From Curtobacterium oceanosedimentum (GTDB taxonomy: Bacteria; Actinomycetota; Actinomycetes; Actinomycetales; Microbacteriaceae), in NCBI RefSeq assembly GCF_020297365.1, contig NZ_JAIXIG010000001.1, positions 123,205-182,620 on the forward strand: a stretch of DNA of 59,416 nucleotides, in the 5' to 3' direction. The translations under genes and the position numbers were made by a program. This document shows, one piece after another, positions 53,525 to 59,416 of this stretch (within the stretch, counting starts at the first letter, position 1; every line of letters begins with the position of its first letter). A model generated the notes under the pieces. That model was not told the DNA's origin. It did no database searches and saw only the letters and a program-made list of their open reading frames with translations.

Positions 53525-53530
53525 TACGGT
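53525..53530 (+). promoter_or_regulatory. -10 hexamer of the 53538 gene (leaderless)
   Basis: TACGGT, 7 nt before the ATG at 53538. Confidence 0.55.
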
Positions 53531-53537
53531 CCACGGC

Positions 53538-54167
53538 ATGCCCTCACGTCCCAGCACCTCCCACGTCGAGCGTCGGTTCCGCGGCCGGATCATGGGCGTC
53601 GGCACGACCTCGGGCGTGCGGATCGTCGTCGGCATGTGGGAGCAGTCGCCGTTCGGCGCGTTCACGGACGTGTTCCTCGAGCTGCCCGACGGCACGAGTG
53701 TGCTGCTCGCCCCCGACGAGATCGTCGCCGCGTACGTCTCCGGCACCTACCGCTTCGACACCGTCTCGGTCGTCGACGTCCGTGCCCGCCGGACCGCCAG
53801 CGGCCTCGAACTGTCGGCCGGGGCACTGGAGGCGTCGATCGACGTCGGCGGCATCTCGCCGCTCGGCCGGATCCTGCGCATCGTGCCGAAGCCCGTCGCG
53901 CGGGACCCGCGCTGGCTCGCCGCGATCGACCCCGTCGCGCGTCTGGTCGCGCCCGGTTCCGGCACCGCGGGCTCGGCGGGCAACGGCCGCCGCGAGTACT
54001 ACGGCGTGACCGGGGCGCACGACGTCACCGGTGTGCGCGGCAGCTGGGCGGGGGAGCCGCTCGGGGAACTCGCGCCGCTCGACCCACCCGTGGCGTTCGG
54101 CTTCGCCTCGATGCCCCGGATCCCGCAGGTCGTCGACGTCGAGACCACGATCCGCGAGCCCGCCTGA
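53538..54167 (+). CDS. Conserved hypothetical protein
   Basis: A 209-residue soluble protein, probably all-beta at the N-terminus: RRFRGRIMGVGTTSGVRIVVGMW, FTDVFLELPDGTSVLLAPDEIVAAYVSGTYRFD. A second part contains PLGRILRIVPKPVARDPRWLAAIDPVARLV and GRREYYGVTGAHDVTGVRGSW. It resembles uncharacterised actinobacterial proteins; no function can be given. Confidence 0.6.
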   Translation: MPSRPSTSHVERRFRGRIMGVGTTSGVRIVVGMWEQSPFGAFTDVFLELPDGTSVLLAPDEIVAAYVSGTYRFDTVSVVDVRARRTASGLELSAGALEASIDVGGISPLGRILRIVPKPVARDPRWLAAIDPVARLVAPGSGTAGSAGNGRREYYGVTGAHDVTGVRGSWAGEPLGELAPLDPPVAFGFASMPRIPQVVDVETTIREPA

Positions 54168-54180
54168 CCCCGGTCGCGCC

Positions 54181-54345
54181 GGGTGCGTGCGCGCGCATGT
54201 CCCGACGATCGACGCGTCGAACGTCTCGTGTCCCGTCGCTCCGTGCACCTGCATCCGGTGCGGGTGCATGCATCGACGATCCACCCGGCGATCGACGCGT
54301 GGATCGTCGCCCGGTGCACACGCATCGGCAGCGTGCGGGCTCGGG
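54181..54345. repeat. Mosaic repeat, copy B (in a 358-bp gene-free stretch)
   Basis: Contains gacgatccacccggcgatcg and, in reverse complement, tcgggacatgcgcgcgcacg. It shares both with copy A at 15823. The rest of the gap 54168-54525 holds a gggcctccagacc motif (54390) and otherwise nothing recognisable. Confidence 0.5.
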
Positions 54346-54525
54346 AGCCGGCGCGCGCCGGGCGGGAGCCGACCGGCGGACGTGCGCCGGGCCTCCAGAC
54401 CGACCCGCTCGCCACGCCGGGCTGACGCGTCCAGCGCTCGAGGGGCAGACTGGTCGGAACGGTACGGCCCCGTGCACCGACGGTCGCACGTCGGCGGAGC
54501 GGGGCGCATGACGCAAAGGAGCACC

Positions 54526-55017
54526 ATGACCGACACCCAGACCGACCAGCGCGCCGCCATCTCGGACATCGTCCACGGCGCCCGCACGGCACTGCTCACC
54601 ACCGTGAGCGAGGACGGCAACCTGCACGCCAGACCCCTCGCCGTGCAGGACAAGACCTTCCACGGGACCCTGCGGTTCCTGGTGCAGGACGGCAGCGAGA
54701 AGGTCGAGGACATCGCGCGGAACCCGCACGTCAACGTCGCCATCGAGTCGCAGGGCGGGTACCTGTCGATCGCCGGCACGGCCACCGTGACCCGGGACGA
54801 CTCCGTGGTCGACGAACTGTGGTCCCCGTTCGCCGAGGCCTGGTTCCCGGAGGGACGTCAGGACCCGTCGATCCGACTCCTGACGGTCGAGGGGGTGTCG
54901 GTCGAGTACTGGACCCAGGACACCGGACCGGTCGGCAGCCTGGTGCAGATGTTCAAGGCCGCGATCGGCAAGCAGAGCCAGCCGGACACCGGCGACCACG
55001 GCACGGTCGAGCTCTGA
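54526..55017 (+). CDS. Pyridoxamine 5'-phosphate oxidase-like (general stress) protein
   Basis: A 163-residue split-barrel flavin-binding protein of the PNPOx/general-stress-26 type: ISDIVHGARTALLTTVSEDGNLHARPLAVQD, LRFLVQDGSEKVEDIARNPHVNVAIES, YLSIAGTATVTRD. It probably binds FMN or F420; likely a stress or redox role rather than vitamin B6 synthesis. Strong ribosome site (aaaggag). Confidence 0.85.
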   Translation: MTDTQTDQRAAISDIVHGARTALLTTVSEDGNLHARPLAVQDKTFHGTLRFLVQDGSEKVEDIARNPHVNVAIESQGGYLSIAGTATVTRDDSVVDELWSPFAEAWFPEGRQDPSIRLLTVEGVSVEYWTQDTGPVGSLVQMFKAAIGKQSQPDTGDHGTVEL

Positions 55018-55030
55018 CCGCCAGCCGCTG

Positions 55031-55082
55031 ACGCGGAACGACGGAGCCGGTGTCGCACGACACCGGCTCCGTCGTCCCGCGT
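55031..55082. terminator. Bidirectional terminator hairpin
   Basis: 18-nt perfect arms acgacggagccggtgtcg (55038-55055) and its complement (55058-55075) with a 2-nt loop, extended by acgcgg/ccgcgt outside. It lies between the convergent PNPOx-like and membrane-transferase genes. Confidence 0.8.
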
Positions 55083-55107
55083 CTGCACGCGTCCCGCGCC
55101 CGTCGCC

Positions 55108-56358
55108 CTACGGCGGGCCGAGCAACCACAGCACCGCCACGAGCACCGGCTGCCCGGCGAGCGCCGCCGTCACGAAGGTCCGGCGCATCCACGGCTTCGC
55201 CACCAGCTCGGGCGAGCCGAACAGGGGTGCCAGCGGCATGAGCAGCCGCGGGGTCGACGCCATCGGGAGCGACACCGCGAAGATGTACAGCGCGTAGGCC
55301 GCCGAGTACAGCACCGTGGTGGACCCGAGCCGCAGCGTCGACCGGCGCAGCAGCCAGACCGGGTAGGCCACGAGCAGGAACACCACGATGAGGACGCCGC
55401 CCACCCCGAGCCAGCGCACGGCGATCAGGAACCACGGGGTCATCGGCACGAACTCCACCCGACCGATGAAGTTCACCCACCAGGACATCTCGGTCTCCAG
55501 GTAGGCGTCCGGCGTCCCGGTCACGTGCGAGGCGATCACCGGCCAGGCGAGCCCGGCGGCGACCATCGTCAGACCGGCGGCCACGACCCGGACCTGTTCC
55601 CGCAGCGGGAACGTCTCGAGCACCCGACCGTCAGCACGCCGGGCACGGATCCAGCGGACGAGTGCGACGACGCCGAGCACGAGGGGGATCGCCAACGCAC
55701 CGGGACGGGTGAACGCGGCGACGACCCCGAGCACGGTGACGAGTCCGTACCGCCGTCGCTCCAGGGCGAGCAGCGCACCGAACGTCAGCGCGAGGAAGGT
55801 GCTCTCGGCGTACCCGACCTGCAGCAGGAACGACAGCGGACCGCACGCGAAGAAGAAGACCGCCCACATCGCCGCCGCGTGCCCCGTCCGGTCGCGCACC
55901 AGGCGGTACAGCAGGGCGGTCGCCACCAGGCCGGCGACCGTGGCGACGATCGGCGCGCCGACCTCGAACGGCAGCCCGGTCGAGATGGTCAGCAGCCGGA
56001 TGGCGAAGGGGAACGCGGGCAGGAAGGCCCACGCGTTCTGCGCGACGTTGCCCGCGGCGTCGAGGGGGAGCGTGTCCGGGTACCCGTGCAACGAGATCTG
56101 CTCGTAGTACTGCCCGTCCCACGCCACCAGGAACGCCCCGAAGCCGTGGTCGTCGCCCCAGACCCCGTTCTCGGGCATCGCACGGGCGGCGAGCGGGAAC
56201 GCGATGAGGAGCCAGAACGTCGACAACACCCGTCCGCCGGCCCAGACGAGCAGGACCGCGGCCCACGCGGGCAGCGAGGTGGCGAGGTCGATCGCCCGTC
56301 GGCGAGCCGAGGCGGTGCCGGCGCCGACGACCACGCCGGCGTCGTCGAGCCGGCTCAC
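55108..56358 (-). CDS. PIG-V-like membrane mannosyltransferase
   Basis: A 416-residue polytopic protein with about 9-11 membrane helices. WDGQYYEQISLHGYPD after the first helix and AFLPAFPFAIRLL match the GPI-mannosyltransferase-2 (PIG-V, GT76-like) pattern, with the catalytic Asp of WDxxxY. Bacterial members use polyprenyl-phosphate-mannose to build envelope glycans. The GTG at 56358 has an aggag ribosome site; the frame upstream only reads through the 48-bp repeats and is not coding. Confidence 0.82.
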   Translation of the reverse strand: MSRLDDAGVVVGAGTASARRRAIDLATSLPAWAAVLLVWAGGRVLSTFWLLIAFPLAARAMPENGVWGDDHGFGAFLVAWDGQYYEQISLHGYPDTLPLDAAGNVAQNAWAFLPAFPFAIRLLTISTGLPFEVGAPIVATVAGLVATALLYRLVRDRTGHAAAMWAVFFFACGPLSFLLQVGYAESTFLALTFGALLALERRRYGLVTVLGVVAAFTRPGALAIPLVLGVVALVRWIRARRADGRVLETFPLREQVRVVAAGLTMVAAGLAWPVIASHVTGTPDAYLETEMSWWVNFIGRVEFVPMTPWFLIAVRWLGVGGVLIVVFLLVAYPVWLLRRSTLRLGSTTVLYSAAYALYIFAVSLPMASTPRLLMPLAPLFGSPELVAKPWMRRTFVTAALAGQPVLVAVLWLLGPP

Positions 56359-56470
56359 GTGTGGGCTCCTCGGCGCTCGGGCAGGCGGGTCGACACCCGC
56401 CCAGGGTAGTCGTCCCCGGCTTGGGAACCCGCCCGGTCGGCCACCGACCGCGTGACGCGGCGGACGGCGT

Positions 56471-56614
56471 GGAGGCGCGGCGTGCGTTGTGCAGACCGCG
56501 ACGGTTCGGGCACGGTCTGGAGGCGCGGCGTACGTCCTGCGGACGGCAACGGTTCGGGCACGGTCTGGAGGCGCGGCGTGCGTTGTGCAGACCACAACGC
56601 CTTGGGCAGGTGCC
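56471..56614. repeat. 48-bp tandem repeat, three copies
   Basis: Copies start at 56471, 56519 and 56567, each beginning ggaggcgcggcgt and containing a gttcgggcacggtct-type end. They sit upstream of the ridA promoter. The unit core GGAGGCGCGG is that of the intergenic palindrome family. The rest of the 320-bp gap 56359-56678 holds the ridA promoter (TAGCCT at 56639-56644). Confidence 0.85.
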
Positions 56615-56678
56615 CGGGTCCACCCGGTGCGTGCCGCCTAGCCTGGAGGCCCACCCACCGACACCGCGAGGAGCCACC

Positions 56679-57065
56679 GTGCCGAAGACCGCCATCGTGA
56701 CCGACAACGCCCCCAAGCCCGCCGGGCCCTACAGCCAGGGCATCGTGGCCAACGGGTTCATCTACACCGCCGGCTTCGGCCCGCAGGACCCGGCGACCGG
56801 GGCCATGGCCGACGACGTCGCCGGGCAGACGGCGCAGGTGCTGGCGAACGTGGCCGCGGTGCTCGCCGAGCACGGGGCCACGTTCGACGACGTCGTCAAG
56901 GCCACCGTGCACCTCGAGCACTCCGACCGTGACTTCGCGGCGTTCAACGAGGAGTACGCGAAGCACTTCACGCAGCCGTACCCGGTCCGCACGACGGTGC
57001 AGTCGCACCTGGCGGGCATCCTGGTCGAGATCGACGTCGTGGCGGTGCTGCCCGGGACGGAGTGA
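56679..57065 (+). CDS. RidA family deaminase
   Basis: A 128-residue YjgF/YER057c/UK114 protein: APKPAGPYSQGIVANGFIYTAGFGPQDP, VLAEHGATFDDVVKATVHL, FNEEYAKHF, YPVRTTVQSHLAGILVEIDVVAVL. The catalytic Arg is in VRTTVQ. It hydrolyses reactive enamines/imines made by PLP enzymes. GTG start with aggag ribosome site. It is convergent with the aminoacylase operon and only 15 bp from its end. Confidence 0.92.
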   Translation: MPKTAIVTDNAPKPAGPYSQGIVANGFIYTAGFGPQDPATGAMADDVAGQTAQVLANVAAVLAEHGATFDDVVKATVHLEHSDRDFAAFNEEYAKHFTQPYPVRTTVQSHLAGILVEIDVVAVLPGTE

Positions 57066-57080
57066 CCGGCGGCCGCAGGC

Positions 57081-58679
57081 TCACCGACCCCCGGTGCCCG
57101 ATCCGACGTGACCTCGGTCGCGACGGATCCCGGCGCCGGGGGTCACGTGCGTCAGGGCCCCGTCCGCCAGGACCGGGACACCGGCGACCAGCACGTCGTC
57201 GATGCCGTCGGCGAGCTGCATCGGGTGCTCGTACGTCGCGTTCGCCCGGACCCGACCCGGGTCGACCACCACGAGGTCGGCCACCGCGCCGACCGCGACC
57301 GAGCCCCGACGACCGAGCCGCAGGTGCTCGACCGCCGACGTCGACAGGTGCCGCTGTGCCTGCGCCCACGTGGACCGGCCGGTCACGGCGTACTGCTCGA
57401 GGTACCGCGCGAAGGTGCCGTACGCCCGCGGGTGCGGGTGCGTCCCGACGAAGATGCCGTCCGACCCGGCCGTGTGCGCCGGCAGCCGGAACAGCGGCGC
57501 GAGCTCGTCGGCCGTGCGGGGACGCGGCACGCGCATCACCGCGGTGACCTGCGACTGCGCGGCGACGAGCACGTCCAGGGCCAGGTCGACGGGGGCGCGT
57601 CCGGTCGCGGCGCCGGCGTCCGCGAGGGTCCGGCCCTGCAGGGTGTGGAAGGCGGCCGCGGGCACGTGCGAGAGCGTGACCTGCTCGGCCCAGTCGGCCC
57701 CGAGGTCCGCGCGGGACGTCACGCGGGCGAGCACCTCGGCCCGGACCCGGTCACGGCCGCCGGCGCCGGCGAGCGCTCGTGCGAGGTCGTCGGTGCCGGG
57801 ACGGGCGAGGGCCGCCGGCAGGAGCAGCATCGACAGGATCGTGCACCCCCGCGAGTACGGGTAGGCGTCGAACGTCATCGGCGCACCGTCCGCTGCCAGG
57901 TCGGCGAGTGCCGCCACGGCGAGGTCGACGGGCGCGTGCAGGTGGGAGACGTGGGTCCGGACGCCCGTTCGCCGAGCGACCTCGGCCAGTTCGTCGAGGC
58001 CGGCGCGGGCGTTCCCCTCGTACCCGCCCCGCATGTGCGAGACGGCGACGGCGTCGACGGCAGCCACCTCGGCGCAGAGGGCGGCGATCTCGTCGGTGTC
58101 GGCGAACAGCCCCGGGACGTAGTCGAGCCCGGTCGAGAGGCCGACCGCCCCGGCGGCGAGTCCGTCGCGCACGAGGCCGCGCATGGCGTCGATCTGGTCG
58201 GCGCTCGCCGGTGCCGGGTCGTCGCCCATGACCTCGTGCCGGACCGTGCCGGCCGGCACGAGGGTCGCGACGTTGATCGGTGTCGTGCCGTCGTACCCGT
58301 CGAGCAGCGCGCCGATGCCACCGCCCCGGTACGTCGGGTGCGGGCCGTCGATCGCGGCGAAGTACCGGTCGGCGTAGCTGCCGTCGCCCGGTGCCGGTCC
58401 GACGCCGTCCTGCCCGGTGACGACGGTCGTGACGCCCTGGCGCAGGAGCGCGAGCTGCACCGCAGGGTCGGACACCGACGACCCGGCGTGCGAGTGTGCG
58501 TCGACGAACCCGGGCATGACGAACCGACCGTCGCACCGCACCCGCTGTGCCCCGACGGGGACGTCGAGTCCGGTGCCGGCCGCTCGCACCACGCCGTCGA
58601 CGACGAGCACGTCCGCCCGGACCCGCTCGTCGTCGGGGCCGAGCACCGCGCCGCCGTGCAGCAGGACGGCGGTGGTCAT
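57081..58679 (-). CDS. D-aminoacylase/N-acyl-D-amino-acid amidohydrolase
   Basis: A 532-residue amidohydrolase-superfamily enzyme: VMPGFVDAHSHAGSS (metal H62, H64), SHMRGGYEG, THVSHLHAP, GIFVGTHPHPRAYGTF and a C-terminal VAVGAVADLVVVDPGRV barrel. It removes N-acyl groups from D-amino acids or related N-acyl compounds. The usual NCG metal-ligand cysteine motif reads GQDGVG here, so metal coordination may differ. ATG start overlaps the upstream aldolase stop by 4 nt. Confidence 0.87.
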   Translation of the reverse strand: MTTAVLLHGGAVLGPDDERVRADVLVVDGVVRAAGTGLDVPVGAQRVRCDGRFVMPGFVDAHSHAGSSVSDPAVQLALLRQGVTTVVTGQDGVGPAPGDGSYADRYFAAIDGPHPTYRGGGIGALLDGYDGTTPINVATLVPAGTVRHEVMGDDPAPASADQIDAMRGLVRDGLAAGAVGLSTGLDYVPGLFADTDEIAALCAEVAAVDAVAVSHMRGGYEGNARAGLDELAEVARRTGVRTHVSHLHAPVDLAVAALADLAADGAPMTFDAYPYSRGCTILSMLLLPAALARPGTDDLARALAGAGGRDRVRAEVLARVTSRADLGADWAEQVTLSHVPAAAFHTLQGRTLADAGAATGRAPVDLALDVLVAAQSQVTAVMRVPRPRTADELAPLFRLPAHTAGSDGIFVGTHPHPRAYGTFARYLEQYAVTGRSTWAQAQRHLSTSAVEHLRLGRRGSVAVGAVADLVVVDPGRVRANATYEHPMQLADGIDDVLVAGVPVLADGALTHVTPGAGIRRDRGHVGSGTGGR

Positions 58680-59353
58680 CGGCGGAGCGCCGCGGTGAGG
58701 CGTTCCGCGCGGCTGCGGAGGGCGTCGAGGTCGCCGCTGGACAGCGCGTCGCCGATCAACGGCGAGCCGAGTCCCACCGCGACGGCGCCGGCTGCCAGGT
58801 AGTCGGCGGCGTCGTCGACACCGATCCCACCGGTGGGGACGACGTCCACGAAGTCGAGCGGGGCGAGCACCTGCCGCAGGAACGCCGGGCCACCGAGCTG
58901 TGCCGCCGGGAAGAGCTTGACGGCGCGGGCCCCGAGGCGCCAGGCGCGGACGATCTCGGTCGGTGTCGCGGCGCCCGGGTACCACCCGAGGCCGCGTTCG
59001 TGGGCGCGCTCCGCGAGGTCGGGGTCCAGGTGGGGGCTCACCGCGAAGCTCGCCCCGGCGGCGGCGGCCTCGTCGATCTGCCGGACGTCCAGCACCGTGC
59101 CCACCCCGACCGAGACCGCGCTGCCGTGCCGGCTGACCGCGCGCTCGATGCCGTCGCGCCAACCGGGGGTGTTCGTCGTGATCTCGATGGCGGTCACCCC
59201 GCACCCGACCAGGGTGTCGACGACGTCGTGCACGTGCGCGCCCGTCCCGCCGCGCAGGATCGCGACGGCCGGGCCGGCCTGGTGGCGGTGGCGGGTGTCG
59301 TCCCGCGGCCCGGGGACCCCGGTGCTGTCGCTGGTCGTGGTGCGGTCGGTCAT
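58676..59353 (-). CDS. eda: KDPG/KHG aldolase
   Basis: A 225-residue class I aldolase: AVAILRGGTG (substrate Arg), AIEITTNTPGW (catalytic Glu57), VGVGTVLD, and the Schiff-base lysine K146 in ARAVKLFPAAQLGG, then VVPTGGIGVDDAADYLAAGAVAVGLGS. It splits 2-keto-3-deoxy-6-phosphogluconate or similar. Coupled to the D-aminoacylase, it suggests a pathway for N-acylated sugar acids or D-glucosaminate. Ribosome site gagggag. The operon probably continues beyond 59416. Confidence 0.92.
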   Translation of the reverse strand: MTDRTTTSDSTGVPGPRDDTRHRHQAGPAVAILRGGTGAHVHDVVDTLVGCGVTAIEITTNTPGWRDGIERAVSRHGSAVSVGVGTVLDVRQIDEAAAAGASFAVSPHLDPDLAERAHERGLGWYPGAATPTEIVRAWRLGARAVKLFPAAQLGGPAFLRQVLAPLDFVDVVPTGGIGVDDAADYLAAGAVAVGLGSPLIGDALSSGDLDALRSRAERLTAALRR

Positions 59354-59416
59354 CGGGACGCTCCCTCTCGTGGGACGACGGGCGGATGCCCGGACGGCGT
59401 GTGGGTGGTGCGGTGG

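Overview
The window is uniformly GC-rich, protein-dense DNA with actinobacterial gene families throughout: a ROK regulator, an LldD-type lactate dehydrogenase, SorC regulators, SufS/SufU, an Excalibur protein, an MT0933-like antitoxin and fused CoaBC. Very short gaps, GTG starts and leaderless genes complete the picture. Family content and intergenic palindrome style point to Microbacteriaceae, and Curtobacterium is my best guess by inference. No tRNA, rRNA, insertion sequence, integrase, phage block or CRISPR array was seen. It reads as ordinary chromosome with about 67 genes plus several unusual non-coding repeats.

Layout: 0-5 kb holds a ROK regulator overlapping a CoA-type NUDIX hydrolase, small envelope proteins and a secreted GH16 glycosidase. 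5-13.5 kb holds LldD, threonine aldolase, a metallophosphoesterase, a zinc-independent MDR-type dehydrogenase and a LolA-like/ABC exporter operon. 13.5-22.7 kb is sugar and glycerol metabolism: an RpiB-like isomerase divergent from a SorC regulator, GlpD divergent from a second SorC regulator, then an AraC regulator, alanine dehydrogenase and a TspO-like protein. 22.8-30.5 kb holds CorA, GH36 alpha-galactosidase, an XRE membrane regulator, a ClC protein, an orphan antitoxin-like protein and sufS-sufU. 30.6-41.7 kb is a mixed set of acetyltransferases, VOC and SRPBCC proteins, a MarR/VOC pair, a flavin monooxygenase, an M19 dipeptidase, a YhcG nuclease and cysK-cysE. 42-51 kb holds an Excalibur protein, a sigma-factor/Asp23 operon, a secreted transglycosylase, MarR and GntR regulators, a DoxX/DUF2071/DUF1810 operon, coaBC and an NRDE protein. 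51-59 kb holds an SDR, an LLM flavoprotein, a PNPOx-like protein, a PIG-V-like membrane mannosyltransferase, RidA, and a D-aminoacylase/KDPG-aldolase operon that runs off the right edge.

Regulation is unusually legible. At least 24 genes have a TAnnnT hexamer exactly 6-8 nt before the start codon and no Shine-Dalgarno, which is the leaderless arrangement. Several regulators have visible inverted-repeat operators: two 14-bp palindromes between glpD and its SorC neighbour, one upstream of the rpiB/SorC pair, and two 18-bp palindromes between marR and the VOC gene. Convergent gene pairs are separated by long palindromes that share a GGAGGCsCGG core and are probably bidirectional terminators.

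The most unusual structure is the roughly 400-bp region 41749-42131 between cysE and the Excalibur gene. It is an inverted array of degenerate 19-bp units with no coding logic. A 48-bp, three-copy tandem repeat (56471-56614) and a two-locus mosaic repeat (15823-15910 and 54181-54345) are further unexplained elements.
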